From: Scatophagus argus
Taxonomy: Eukaryota; Chordata; Actinopteri; Scatophagidae
Direction of reading: 5' to 3'
Assembly: GCF_020382885.2 (NCBI RefSeq)
Contig: NC_058515.1
Coordinates: 5,749,223 to 5,813,222 of the forward strand
DNA: 64,000 bases
The notes below the pieces were generated by a model that was not told the origin of the DNA, ran no database searches, and saw only the letters and a program-made list of their open reading frames with translations. Shown here piece after piece: positions 35,624 through 48,849 of the stretch (its first letter is position 1; every line of letters starts with the position of its first letter). A program made the translations under genes and the position numbers.

Positions 35624-35651
35624 TTAGAGATCACATCTTTGTGATCTCTAA
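35624..35651. other. Perfect 12-bp inverted repeat with 4-nt loop
   Basis: TTAGAGATCACA (35624-35635) pairs exactly with TGTGATCTCTAA (35640-35651) around the loop TCTT. As RNA it would form a stable hairpin. It is too short for a microRNA precursor and has no poly-U run to mark a terminator. Confidence 0.9.
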
Positions 35652-37697
35652 TGTGTTTAAGTTACAAAATAAATGAAAATTTCAAGCGTCAGTGGTTTTT
35701 GGAGACGCTTACCATGACTTGCAAAATGCACACGCGTGTTGCAATACTGCAGGGTGTTCTCACAGTTTCTCATTTACATTTTTTTGTGCGGACAAGCAAC
35801 AAAGGTTGTGTTCATCATGATTGTGGGGGAAATGTACATCATAGAACATTGTTTACAAGGAACACTTCTTGTTTTGCTGCTGACATTCAGTTTCAGATGT
35901 CAGATGACAGCTCAGTGCCACCTTTGGTCATGCATCTGGTCATCTGGACCTTTCAATTTTCACATTCTCATAGATTGCAGTGAGATTTGGCAGGCAGTAT
36001 GTGGTACGTGCAGGCATTCTGTGTTTGTGTGAGAGCGTGTGTGTCTGTCATACATTTGATTGGTTTCATCTTCCTGATTAATCAGCAGCTCCTTCTCAGT
36101 CTGTTTTTATTTCAGTGGATGGACACACTCATGGAAGCTACAGTGCATCGAGTGTGTGAGTGTAACACATAACAGTCGGTCCCAGAGCCACATTAGCGCT
36201 TAACAATCGACTTGATGTTGTGCTTGACGACCAGCTAATGGCCAGAACGCTATGACGACAGATGTTTTGCTGTGCTTGTACGGCTCCAATAATCTGAAGT
36301 GGTCAGAAAACAATCAGCCATTGGGTGCATGATCGTGTGTGTCTTTGAATCCAGTTTCATGTGTCTGAACATGAGTGTGGGTGTGAATGTACAAGCAGGA
36401 AATAATGTACCACCCTGCATATTTTAGCTGGTGTGTGAGACAGTGTAGTGTAGTTGCCACGCTCATCTTTTCCCTTTCAAATTATCAAGGCTCATTTGCT
36501 CGCAGTCCTCCTCATCGTCATTTAGTTGTGTTTAACAGCTCCCCTATGGACCGTACTCAGCGTGACTTACAATTGCTTTGGTGGCGTGACACAATGAATC
36601 TGCGGCAGCTCATGAACAATCAGGAGCCGACAAAGCTTTATAAGATTAGAGACAAAGCAGAATGGCTTGATTAGTGAGTGACTTTGTAATCATGTCCAAT
36701 ATTTGAGCTGTCTTCATGAGTGCATGAGAGGATTCTGAAACGGGATTTGGGGAATCTGGCCTCTATTCGCCTTTAATTACTGAAAGTAGTTTCTCTGAAC
36801 ACACTAGCTCTTTTCCAGCCACGCCCTGCTACAAGCACAACTCATGATACTCTCAGGAAAGCACCAAAATGCGCTTTTGCAAGAAATTAAATTATGATAT
36901 TAATGATATTAAATTAGAAGTATGTTTTATACATGTTGAAGCGCTTAGTGTGATACAGGTGTGTTCTGTGTCACAGGAGAGTGCTTCAACAAGATCAAAA
37001 TGTTATGGTTTAGCTTGGTTTTAGAGGAATCAATCGACTGTTGGGGAAGTTGCAATGTGAGAAGTTAGAGGCCAGTCTCATTATCTAGTTTCTATCCACC
37101 AGAGAAAAAGCAGCACACTTTCAGTCCCAAACTTTGGTTTAAAAAGAGCTTAAATGTATTGTTTTTAGTAGTGGTAGTTCAGACATGAGGGAGGTGCCAC
37201 CTTCTCATCTAACTTGAAGCAAATGAAAGTGCTTCCCAAAATATCAATTAATTTCTTTAAGGGGAGCTACACAGTACAGCCAAGGATGTGGAACAAGTGC
37301 ATGTTTAATAGCAAACACATGCAACATTCCTGAATACAATGCAGTCGCAAGTGTGTTGCATTGGTTACACTGACTGCAGTGTAGACCAGCTTGTATTGAC
37401 GTAAGGAGCAATGAGAGACAAATCGGCGTGGAGAGGAACTAGCCTCGTTTTTTAACTGGCTTTTGTGCCGTGCCAAGTGTTTTTCTGCCAAAGTCTGTGA
37501 AATACATGGCGGAGAGCAGCATGTATTGTTCATCGAGGGAATCACTCCAAACACAGCTGGCTGTTAAGAAGTGTCCTAACTGGAAAAATGCAGTACAGGA
37601 GCCTGCAGCCTTGGTACCATTTTTCTAAACTTTAATTTTTCTTGCTGGGGTTGGGGTTACTTAAATGTGTTTATATCTGCATGAACATTTGATCCTT

Positions 37698-38285
37698 GAC
37701 TTAAGTAGAAATACAAATACACTCTTACAAGTACAAGTCATGTATTGAAAATGTTACTTAAGAAAAAGTGTGAAGTATAACCAGGAAAATGCACTCAAAG
37801 AAAGTTAAAGTACTCAAAAAAGTAAAATGTGAATGTAATACTATTATATACAATACCATTAGATTATTATTATTGAATCATGCGTTAATGTAAACGCAGG
37901 ATTTTACTGTTGTAATTCTTTGAGGTTGAGCTCATTTTAAACTGTTTTATATAGGACTGCAACAAATGCTTCTTTTCATATTGGATTAATTTGTTGATTA
38001 TTTTGTCCATTAATCAATTGTTTGGTTTATAAAAATTCTGCAAATAGTGAGAAAAGCCGTCACCAAAAACCCAAAGTGACATCTTCGCGATGCTTGTTTT
38101 GTTCAATAGTCCAGATATTAAAATGATTAAAAATAAATTGCATGCAAACGTAATGAAACATCATCAAAAATAGCTGAAAATTAATTGTGAAAATAGTAGT
38201 GACATAAAAAGAAAATTAGTAAAAATACAAGTACCTGAAAGTAGTACTGAAGTACAGTTCTTGAGTAAATGTACTTCCACCACTG
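37698..38285. mobile_element. Degenerate hAT-like nonautonomous element
   Basis: The right end, AGTAAATGTACTTCCACCAC then TG, and repeated AAGTAC motifs at both ends match my memory of an abundant teleost repeat with CAGTGGTGGAA termini. The left terminus is too diverged to place exactly. No coding capacity. Family name is inference. Confidence 0.5.
37953..38205. repeat. Second dispersed repeat nested inside the hAT-like element
   Basis: AGGACTGCAACAAATGCTTC, then GGATTAATTTGTTGATTATT and CATTAATCAATTGTTTGGTT, are the diverged start of another very common fish repeat built around ATTAATCGATTA motifs. It sits between the two arms of the hAT-like element, suggesting later insertion. The right boundary is approximate. 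Confidence 0.5.
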
Positions 38286-38627
38286 GCAATTTATAGATAA
38301 CTAATTAGAGTATTTCTGAAGGAATATGTGCATTGAAGTCAAAAGGTTCATTATGTTCCGAGCAAGAATTTTGGTCTAGATTAAAGATGATGATTCATTT
38401 AATGTGTTCATGTATTTTCTCATCCACTCTAAACAAAAACAGTCTTTAATCTGAGCCTGAGATGAGCAGCACTATATGCCAGTGGGCTGCTGTATGTATG
38501 TGACGTCTTCCACCATCAGCTTGTAATCAGATAAAAGGCTGTTTTTAACTCACTGCTGCAAAGCTGAGCTGTGATCATCAGTGTGTTACATCGACACGTT
38601 CATATCATCTTAGAGCTATAGGATGGC

Positions 38628-38841
38628 GTAACAAAGCGGGTGATTTCGTAGAAATATAAGTATACTGAAATGAAATACTGCCACTAGACCATGGAGATTG
38701 ACTACATTATTATCACTATCTTGTTGCTGCTGTTTACGTTCATCCAGATAGAAAAATACACCATGGGATTATTTTCTGGCTGTACACATAAATAGCTGTA
38801 TATACTACTATTATGTTTATCTTACTCTTAATTACCTGTGT
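38628..38841. repeat. 214-bp duplicated sequence, copy A
   Basis: Aligned without gaps to 40799-41012 with about four mismatches by eye (about 98% identity), in the same orientation and 2171 bp apart. It begins GTAACAAAGCGGG and ends TTACCTGTGT, then runs into a short TA repeat. No coding frame or transfer-RNA-like promoter was seen. Confidence 0.92.
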
Positions 38842-40600
38842 ATATATATATATGTTCTAAGTGTGTAATATATGAGGGGCGACTACAAACATTTAATTTT
38901 GAAACCCAGTGCTGCACACGGAGACTGGACTTGGACTAATCTCTAACTAATAAACCATATTAAAATCACATGAAAATGAAACTTAAATCCTGTTACATGA
39001 CGAACAGAACTGTAACCAGTGTGTCACAGTTTTCACAAGTCTCGAGCTAAAAAAAAACGACTTAATATTTCATGGAGAACAGCAATTATCCTCCAGGCAT
39101 AAATGGTTCACACTGCGCCTTCAAAGACGCCTGTGCACTGTGGAATCGTCGTCGTTTTCAGCTTTTTACGTTCGTAAGAAAGAAGGCTATAGGCTTATTT
39201 TCTCATTGCCATAGAAACTGGTTAGGAATATAGGTTTCGCTGAATATCACTGTAGTTTGTTTGGCAATATAGTGGTGAGGCAGGCAGACACACACTACGA
39301 GGCGATGGGGGAGGGTTAACAGGCGCTGAATCTGAAGGGCTTTGATGCTTGGCTGAAGAGGAAAGACAGCAGAGTTGGGAAGCAGGGGATGGTGGCAGGG
39401 TCCTAGCAATCTCAATAGAAGATATTAGAAATATGGTACAGTGACTGAAACCTGATTTTAGCTTGAAGTACGAATTTTGTAGAGAGCAATCTGGCAGTTT
39501 ATAGACTCAAGTATTTGCGTTTTGCTAACTGGCAATGAGCTAAAGTCATCGACTAGCGAGTCAACCATCAGAAACAGACTAATGTGTTTGAAGCCTTCGT
39601 GTATTCATAGTGAGTGTTTGTTTTTAGTGAATCACCTTTACATTCCAATCAATTGAAACACAACCTGCAGCAATAAGCCAATTGACATTTCCAGTTTTAT
39701 GATGTGAGTTGTCACGGTGCCTCAGTTTAGGGCACTTTTGATGATGTTCTTCCTTGTTTTTTGTCAGTTCTCTATTTTTTTTTTTCCCTCCTCTGGTAAA
39801 AAGTAAGAAAACATTATAATTAAAGACTTTTCTACATCTACAGCCAACATCTGAAATCTTCTGGAACAATCTTTCTTTTCTGAATCTCCCACCATGTTAA
39901 GAGTGAATTTCCAATCCTGTCAGCCCAGGGGCGTGTTGGGGTATTTAATGATAAAGATAAACATAGGCCTTCATTAGTCCCGCACTGGAGAAATTCACAT
40001 TGTCACAGCGGCACAAGGATAGCCAAATAAGGCAAGTAGACCGAGTAAAAAAGATGTGCAAAATAAAAAAAATATGTGGATATTTACACCCTTTTTTTTA
40101 AAAAGAAACTAACTAAACTAACACATGATACACCCACATGATATTTACAGAATTTCACAATTTTAAAATTGTTAGCAGTAAAAATGTATTGCACCAGGAG
40201 ATGGGGGATTATTGCACAGTAATTAGCTGAGATTCAGTTTGTTGTGGAGTTCATGCAGTCTGCCGGGAGCAGTGCTGGTTGTATAGTCCCGTCAAGCATG
40301 GCCTCCGTTTGACTGCAGAAAGAAATCAGAATAATTTATCTAAAGAAAAAAATGGGCAGTGAAGGCTTATTCTTAAAGACATTCCATTAGGATTATCTTT
40401 TTGTACAGCAGACATTCAGGGGGAAATCTCAGCAGGTCAAATTTCCAAATTGAACTATAAAATGCACAGTTGGTTCACATACTCCAGAACACATGTATAA
40501 TAATTTCTGATCTAATGTGACTGTGGTTAAGGTTTTGGTTAGGTGTGGGTAGATTAGAGAAACATTGTGCTTTGGGTGACAAGGGGGAGAGAGGTCGGGT

Positions 40601-40690
40601 TCACCCTGGACTAGTCGCCTGTCAATCACAAGGCTCACACACAGAGACAAACAATCGCACATGCACACACTCATACCTAGGGGCAATGAT
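40601..40690 (+). repeat. Fragment of a common teleost dispersed repeat
   Basis: TCACCCTGGACTAGTCGCCT, then GTCAATCACAAGGCTCACAC and GGGGCAATGAT, match from memory a widespread fish repeat containing a GGTCGCCAG-like segment followed by CA-rich sequence. Only about 90 bp is recognisable. Confidence 0.5.
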
Positions 40691-40786
40691 CAAGCCATTT
40701 CTTTGAAGATGAAATTATATATTTATGGTTTGTCTGATGAGATTTACATTTTCGCAAAAGGGTACGAATGTTTAAAAAAAACAGAG

Positions 40787-41034
40787 ATGAAAAAGAATGT
40801 AACAAAGCGGGTGATTTTGTAGACATATAAGTATGCTGAAATGAAATACTGCCACTAGACCATGGAGATTGACTACATTATTATCACTATCTTGTTGCTG
40901 CTGTTTACGTTCATCCAGATAGAAAAATACACCATGGGATTATTTTCTGGCTGTACACATAAATAGCTGTATATACTACTACTATGTTTATCTTACTCTT
41001 AATTACCTGTGTGAATGAAATGAAAAAGAATGTA
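40787..41034. mobile_element. 218-bp insertion with 15-bp target-site duplication (copy B)
   Basis: The 15-mer ATGAAAAAGAATGTA occurs at 40787-40801 and again, identically, at 41020-41034. The 218 bp between (40802-41019) is the second copy of the sequence at 38628-38841. A direct repeat of this length matches a target-site duplication made by LINE-type retrotransposition. The insert has no poly-A tail; its 3' end is GTGTGAATGAA. It may be a tail-less SINE or a mobilised noncoding RNA. Confidence 0.8.
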
Positions 41035-42639
41035 GCATCTTTGTCTTTGTGATTACTCTGAAAAAGAAGATTTCCTTGTCCCCAAACACAAGCCATCATG
41101 TTATTCATTAATAAACTGATTTATCGATGAATGCTAAACCATTCAGGAAATCCTCAGTTTTATTCATTTTTACACTTCACTCTCAGCATGAAGCTGCAAT
41201 AGAAACCTGAATGTGGATGTGCCTGTAAGTCTGGAAATGTGCTTGTGTGCTTATATTCAGTACTGTTTGTGTGTGCATGTGTGCGCAAATGTGCTTGTTT
41301 GTCCAGCTATGAATTTGAAATTCATTAGGCTAGAATGCATTTGGACATGGTTGATTGTGTGTTCTCTCTGCGTATGTAAGACTTTGGCTGGAACTGTTCA
41401 GTGTTAGTGTGTGCACACTTGTGTGTGTGTTTGTGTGTGTGCGTGAGAGAGAGAGATGTCCCCTGTGGGTGTGAATTAGCTTGCGGTGTAAAGGCCACGC
41501 TTCACGCAGAAACAGAACTCTGATCAACTGTGTCCAAAAGACGGATAATGTAAAACTACTCCTCTTCTCTCTCATTATTTACACTGAATCCAGCCCCCAA
41601 TCCCACCAATCTCCCCCATCGACTTTCAGTGTCCTTCCTCCTTTTCTCATCTCTCCCTTCTGGCCTTCATCCTTTCTTTTCCTCCTCCGTTATTTTGTCT
41701 CCTTCCTTGTCAACTTTTCCAATGTTCTCACAGCCCTCCTCCATCCATCTCTCACCCCCTCATCTCATCAGAAGCTATCGTTCTTCGCAAGAGAGGTGAG
41801 GTGATGCAGGATAGCACTTATCCAGTTCGCAAATAATATCCCCTCTAAACAACCTGAGGTCATACATACTGCCTCTAATGCCTGTCATAACGTTTTGAAT
41901 TATGACTACTTTGTGATGATCTTTGATCTGTTTTCTGTTGGGTTTCTCAAGAAATGTAGACTGTTGTTCAAAATACAATTTATTCTAAACTTAAAGACAT
42001 TTGTCGATTAATTGGCAACCGGTTTGCTAATCGTTTTATACCTTTATTAGATAGTCACAGTAAAGAGATGACAGGAAATGAGGGTAAAGGAAGATTATTA
42101 CATGCAACAGGTCTTTGTTTGGATGCAAGCAAGGCCACCAGTGACCAAATGTGAGAATTTATTGCTTTTATTTATTTATAAATTTAATAGGATTTGGATT
42201 TGGACATATTTCATAGTTTTTTGTTTCTGTTCTTTAACTAAGACAAGAAATGATAAGGCAAATAAACGTTGGCTACAGCCCTCAGCTTGTAAAAGGCATA
42301 AACTTTGCTCCACTCTCATCCATCTCTTTTCATCATCGTCGCACTACTTTTTCACCTCTGCTGCTTTTCAGCTCTGTATTTCTGTGATCCCCTTTCTCTC
42401 CTATAATCTGTAGATCAGCGTAGGGGTGATGCTGCTGGGAGTGCATGCTCTTTTGGTTTATCCTGTGCGACCCCACCCCCGAAAATCCACTTCCACCAAG
42501 GCACAGGCGCTTTGCGTCTCATCCATCTTCTCCTGCTCACATCAAGCTCGTCTTTCCTCAGTCTCCGTGGCTTTTTTTTTTTCTTCTCAGTTTCACATCT
42601 GTCTCTGCCCCCTTCTGCGTTGCTGTTGTTGTGCTCTAG

Positions 42640-42670
42640 AGAAAGAGAGAGGGGAAGAGGGGAGATTCTC

Positions 42671-42752
<82 letters not shown>

Positions 42753-42929
42753 GGGAGGGCGTAAGAGCGCGCGAGCGAGCCAACGAGCGAAGTGAGCGTG
42801 CACAGGAGAGGATCCGTTTATTCAGCTGCTGAATGAGGAATTGAACGGAGGGAAGGATGAACAGACAGATGAGAATAGGATGAGTGAATGAAAGGATCCT
42901 GACCTGGTCTTCCTCCAGAGTACCGAACC
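42640..42929 (+). promoter_or_regulatory. Candidate promoter and noncoding first exon of an unidentified gene
   Basis: A GA-rich stretch leads into (GA)39, then GC-rich sequence with GCGCGCGAGCGAG, and ends with a good donor, CCG followed by GTGAGAAG, boundary at 42929/42930. Within it ATG codons open only short frames, for example a nine-codon frame starting at 42858, as in a 5' UTR. Synteny with human 11q13 would allow esrra, nrxn2 or another neighbour, but no coding exon is present to decide. Confidence 0.35.
42674..42751. repeat. (GA)39 microsatellite
   Basis: Seventy-eight uninterrupted bases of GA, the longest pure simple repeat in the window. Being homopurine/homopyrimidine it can form triplex (H) DNA. 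Confidence 0.95.
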
Positions 42930-43018
42930 GGTGAGAAGACACAACGTGTGTACTAACCTTACTATGAGTGTATTTTGAATTTATTCTTTAAGTTCCTGTT
43001 ACTGTATAGCTATGTGAG

Positions 43019-43020
<2 letters not shown>

Positions 43021-43060
<40 letters not shown>
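43021..43060. repeat. (GT)20 microsatellite
   Basis: Forty uninterrupted bases of GT, about 90 bp after the proposed first-exon donor. Confidence 0.95.
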
Positions 43061-43065
<5 letters not shown>

Positions 43066-43660
43066 CGTGACAGGAGACGTTTCGGTCTAAGAAGTGTAGC
43101 CACACGTATGCGAGGCACAAGCTGCAGCCACTTTGACAGTTCCGTTAATTGCAGCGGCTGGTGTAATTTGCACAGATCGGTGAATGCGTGCGTAAATAAG
43201 GAGCAGAAAATCTGTCAGGAGAGCGAGATGAGGCGGGAGGTGAACGGGAGAGGAGAGAATAAGGAAAGTGATCGTATAGCTCAGTCAGGGAGAGACCGTG
43301 GAGGAACCTCCCGGACACCCGAGGACCGGCGTGGTGGGGTGGGGGGGTGTCTCCCTGTCTCAGGTGTGTGCGACACTGCAGAACCCTGCTCTGTTGTTTG
43401 GGGACACCTTCAGCCGATCCAATTAAGCATTTATCCAGCACACAGGCTCTGCTGGAGGGGGAGACTCGGTGGAAAAACGGCGAGTGACATTTCCCCAAAG
43501 CTGCAGGGTATAACACCGCCGAGCGGGGCCGGTTAGGGAGGATGAGATCAGGGTCAGGGTTAGCGAACATCCCCTGGTCTAGAGGGTCTGCGCACCGGGT
43601 CAGGGTGCACGAGTGAGACGGATAGGCAATTAGAGGGAGCGTGGGGGGCGCTAAACTGCA
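43061..43660. promoter_or_regulatory. GC-rich, CpG-bearing block downstream of the proposed first exon
   Basis: Unlike its AT-rich surroundings, this block has many CpGs (for example GAGGACCGGCGTGG, GCCGAGCGGGGCCGG) and long open frames on both strands, as expected from GC-rich sequence. It looks like a promoter-associated island rather than protein-coding; the open frame on the plus strand shows no recognisable domain. Confidence 0.4.
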
Positions 43661-44496
43661 GCTAGGTAGAAGATAAAAGGACAGGACAGTCCGTGAGGTG
43701 GATGAAGGAACTAACGATGAAGCGGAATGAAGGACGATCCTGAAACTGAATACATACGCTTGGATTAATAATTTGGAGATAGGAAGGACTGGAGTTTTAC
43801 AGCAGATGAACTAATGGCGACATGAGGACTTTTTCAGCAATAATAAATAATTAACATAAAGACATGTCAACCTCTCAATAATTCAAACACTCAAGCCGTC
43901 TAAGGGAATATATGCTATATTTTTGCATGTCTCAAAGCATTTTTTTTTCAGTCTACACCACGTAGCTCTGATGTCAGTGCCAGCAGGCTACTACGGCCAA
44001 TGTGGGTCGTGTCTGCAGGGCGGTGATGCATGAGGCAACACTTTTCAGGCAGTTCACACAGGCAAAGCTCTTTCAATAACCCGCACAGGGTCAAAAATAT
44101 ATTCCTGTTTCCTGGCAGCAAGATTTAATGATTTAATGATTAAAGGAAAATCATTTGAGTGGAGTTGCTAAAAAACTGTCTTGTTTTGTAGGCCATGACC
44201 CACAAGCAATGTTTTGAGAAAAGATGCAATTCTGAGCCAATTTCTAACAGCATCAGAGCTTAAACTGAAAAAATAAGTCAGAGCCAACTCAAATTTTTTT
44301 TGTATATTTTTTTGTATGACACTGCAACAGTAGGATATGTTTCGGGCTCCTCATCCATGTTGGTTTTGTTTCATCTGTGCAGTTATTCATCCCGGTTGAG
44401 CCTTGACTGTAAATTATTGCACGTCCAGAGAAACCAGGTGCTTGGTAGAAAAACACATGCATTTATTCATTACTTGGTGAGAGGTCTAATTCTAGA

Positions 44497-44514
44497 AATG
44501 TCAATATTGACATT
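44497..44514. other. Perfect 18-bp palindrome
   Basis: AATGTCAATATTGACATT equals its own reverse complement. It could be chance in AT-rich DNA or a dimeric factor site. Confidence 0.9.
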
Positions 44515-47500
44515 GATTTGGTCAGGTTGTCACATTTATAGTGTGTGTGTGTGTGTCAGGTTTGTGTCTGTACATAAAGCATACTGCCTCTGTTCCTGCT
44601 AAGTCGTTGTGTGTTTGTGCTGGTGCCAAAAATATCCAAGACTTACTCTCTTTCTGTCTGTTGCTTCCTTTCCTGTGACTGTATTCTCAGCTAATCCATT
44701 AATGCTTTAAACAAAAACACTCTCTTCCTCACTGGAGAACTGGTATAACCAACATCTTGGCACACTATTCTTATCCATGTTAATCTGGTTATGTGTATCA
44801 CTGGCACCGGCCTCTGGTTACTTGTGTCGTCACTGATTACTGACCTCTGGGATCTCTCTACTGTCAGCATAGCATGTCTGGCCAATGGCAGTGAGGGACA
44901 GGAAAGTCCCTGTGGTCATAATCTTCTTCTCTCCTGTGTGTTTGGTTTGTGTGTGTGTGTGTTACATGCTGTTCGTTGTGTCAGTACAGGGTTGTTAGCC
45001 CTGTAGATAGATGCCTCGTGTTCTGAATGGTGTGACAGGAGGAAGATGATGTTGACATTGACTGCAAGTACGAAAAAGAACAAGAAGAAGATGAGGGATG
45101 AGTCATATAGCCAGTAGTAGGGTTTCTATAAAGCTTGACAGAGAAGAAATGACATTTGACAAAAGTTTATGATCTTTCTAGGTTTTTAATTGAGCGATTG
45201 ATTATATTTAAACAGCACACAGAAACATAGAATGTGCCTTGAGGTTAAACTTAACATTTACCAACCAATTATTTTTTTCTGGTCCATTTATGGCCTTCAG
45301 GGCTCAAAGAATACCTGATGGTGGTGACCTTATTGATTCTGAAAGGCACAGGCTGACACTTGCCAGTATGGAGCCCCAGACTGTTCAATAGGCTTCTAAA
45401 TGAAAAGACATCATGAAATAATTGATAATTTGGGTGAGATGAAAAAATGAATCAATTGTGATATAGCTGAAGAAATCATTCAAGCCAACCTCAAAATGTT
45501 ATTCTAGCATTGTTCGCTAAAGAGGGTTTACTTTTTTGTTCATCATAGTAAACAGCAAGGGGTTTCATAGGCCTGACGTGTGCAGTACAATACGACCTGT
45601 TAGCTCATGCACCGTCCTCCCTTTCCACAGGGATGATTAAAGGAGTTTTTCTTGTGTTGGCAAAGTAGTTTGAGTCAAAATTTTCAAAAGGCCACTCCAT
45701 CTCTATACTCTGTTTAGACTGCCAGTTTAATCAGGATAGTTTTGGGAGGCCTTTTAGTCTTCCTGCAACCTAACTGAATCCCCCTCAAGGCATTAAAAAG
45801 CATGGCTTCCTGCCTACAGGTTGATTAATTAAGTCACTTTAACAACAGAATGTGAGGACAATGATAGATCGTAGTGTTAATCTTTTCTCTGGCTGTGACG
45901 CAAAGTCAATGGCCTCTCCTGTTTTATTTCAATGCAGTTTTTGACATTTATGGAAGTCGGTGCCCAATATGCCGCCTGCTCTGCCCAAACGCTGCATCAC
46001 ATATTGGCACCTCAACACTTCACTCGCTGTAAATGAAAGCCTAGGGGTGGCACTTATCAGATTAGTCTCTCAAACCCAAAGCTTTACAGTTGGTGCAAGT
46101 ATTTGTCAAATTTATTCATGAAATTAGAAAATATACGATGAAGCCTGATTTAGACTGCTGGGAAGCACTTTATTTTGGACAAAGGTTAAAAAGTGTTTGA
46201 CATGTTGTCTAAGGCGGAGAAAGACTTAAGATCAAAATAATTAACCAAGTATAAGAGGAAGCTAAATATGTTACTAAAATAATAATCAACAATTACTTAA
46301 ACAGGGAGCTGGAACAATCTGGGTTTCAGATAAATTGTGGCTGTAACACCCTTTGAGTTTAAAAACCCAATAAAGATGAGTGGTGTCGACCTAATATCAC
46401 CCTGATTTCCCTCATGGGGCCAAACAGGTTGGCTGGGCCTCTGACATCGCTCATTCCACTCTGTTTCCAATCACTCCCAAAGCATCACTTCAGGGATTCA
46501 TTTGACAGGTTTATTGCCAAATGGTGTGATTTCCAAGCTGGGCAGCAGTTTGTGATGTACCAACAGTGATCTCACTTGCACAGCAGACTGATTTGGCCCT
46601 AACACTTGTGTACCTCACTTAGTTCTTCAGAGGTAAAGTGACAAATGATGAACTGGCTCGTTAGTATCCTGTTGCACTGTGCTTACTCTTCATATTGACC
46701 AAACCACAGAGGACAGCGGGATCTTGTAGTATTACTCTCCTCTGAATAATTATTTGTGTTCTACCACTTGTGGTAAATTTATTGTTTGATTTCCCCCCAT
46801 TTTTTATGCTCTAAGCTTCTTGCAAAACATATTTGAACATATTTAACACAGCGTTTAATATGTTTTATCTATATAGCACACCCATAAAGACTGTTTTGTT
46901 ACTCCAACCTCCTTTGATTGTGACCATCATAAAGTTCCAGATTTTATATACATATTTATGTATTGAGAGGGTTAAATGTAGTTGCTGAGAGAGGAGACAT
47001 TCACATTATTATCTTTCTTACAGTGGCACTATACCTTGTATTTTTGAGCTAGTTTTATTATGTCATGGCGTATTTTACTTATCCCCACAGATAAGGGGCA
47101 AATCACATTGTTTTCAGATGCATCCATTTCCACCAACGCTCATCAGTCAAACACGGAACAATCCATCACAGTGCAGGCACAGATAGCAACTCCTCCGTGT
47201 ACAGTCGATTCAAATCAAGATTAGGTTGCACTGCAGCAGCACTAAGGACGTGATGCAGAAAAACTACAATGCTCAGCTACAATATAATTCAAGGAGTTTA
47301 AATTTGAGCGAATGGCAGGATTTGCCTCAACGTCATTTGTCAAGCACTGACAAGCTAGTAAATAGTTAGCTCGAACGTTATGTAACAGAAGCAACAAACA
47401 CACCCCTTTCTCCAGTGGTGTATGTGACGTGAATATTTGTTACAGATTGGACAAGGCAAAAAACCTTTTTAATGTTGCTGGTCATATCAATGACTTGCGA

Positions 47501-48847
47501 AGCGATCTGCAAGTGTCCAATAGTTAGTGAACAGGCGCACACTGTTATTAAAGCTGATTTATTTTCTTTAAAGTGAAACTATGTTACATTTGCTTGCCAG
47601 CACCTTATGGCCACAGTTGCAGAATAATGGTAAATGCTTACTTGCCTCAGTCATTCAGCAGTGTCTGTCTAAAATATTAGCTACCAAAAGCTACTGGATA
47701 CACAAGACCAAATAAGGCTGTTGCAGCACAATCCCTCATTGTATTGAACTGAGGTATTAAGATGCCTAATAAATTCAGCTTTTCATTTATAAGACTTCAG
47801 AAGCTGCAGTCTTGTTTTAAAGTAGCCAATACACTCATCTCAAACTTAATGCCTTACTTGCGTTAAAAGTATCTGAAGAGTAATTAAATCGGTATTCCCA
47901 TTTGACAGTTTTCAGACTGATAAATTCTTTTTAACTAGTGCTTTATTAGAAACATGACATGTTAACCTCCAGGCATTCTTTGCTAGCCGGTGATTTTTCA
48001 TGGAGGACCATTTGACAGGACCCCCTTGACCAGGTCATCACATTTATCTTTAAACATTAGTCACAATCCCCCATGCCTGTTGTTGCACTCAGTCATCTCA
48101 ATGTCCTTGAGTCAGTGAGTTTATATGTAGTCAGTCACAATCCAGCACACAGTGACAGACAAAGACCACACACACAAAATGAGACCATCCTAAAATTGGC
48201 AGACTTACATTTACAAATGCACTTAATCCCACCAGATGATGTTTAAAGATGAGCCGGGCATTGATATGCAGAGAGGCTCACCCTGTTGCTGCTAAGAATA
48301 GAAAACACCAAGGTGGAGGGCAGCCATTTGTTTTACGAGTAACCTCAGGCTATGACACGCACACTTAAACTGGCGACAGTGTTCCAGAGAGGTAGTAACT
48401 GCGTCTTTGAATCTGTCTTTCTCTGCGTCTGTGGCTGTCTGTATCTCTCACAGCGCGCGTGACCTGTATGTGATGATTCACAGGGCAGACTGTCCTGGAG
48501 ATGTTGTTATTGATGTTGTTGCCTTAAATTGCATTTCAAGGATGGCTCGACGCTTGGCAGCATAAGACTGCGCTAAGTGGAGAAAAGTGACTAAGGTGGT
48601 TATGATTTCTGATAGATATAGAAAGAGACAGTTGGAAGAACAAAGAGGAACCGGCGTCTGTCATTCTCTCAGTCAGAAGCCAGTTGGAGACCAGATTCAG
48701 CACAACCTGCTCTTTTGAATTCGTGAATAGTGCGAAATTGACAATCACAGGCGTATCCAGTCAGCTGTGGAAATGGGCACAGAAGGAGAATACACTGACT
48801 TTTTTTTTTCTGAGTGGACAGGCTTGAATTGGCACCTTGTGAAGCAC

Positions 48848-48849
<2 letters not shown>

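Larger units (their letters stand above)
29170..42600. other. 13 kb without a recognised gene; dispersed repeats
   Basis: I translated the longer open frames in both directions and recognise none. The region is AT-rich with scattered GT microsatellites, pyrimidine-rich patches (34370-34620 and 41570-41770) and several dispersed repeats listed separately. It may be intergenic or hold distant regulatory sequence of the gene proposed at 42.6 kb. Confidence 0.55.

Noticed and set aside
42415..42942. 175-codon minus-strand frame and overlapping plus-strand frames of over 100 codons
   Set aside because: They are created by the (GA)39 repeat, which encodes Ser-Leu or Arg-Glu runs in any frame.
43021..43570. 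Open frames of 171 (+) and 141 (-) codons
   Set aside because: GC-rich block with overlapping frames on both strands; no recognisable protein; better explained as a promoter-associated island.
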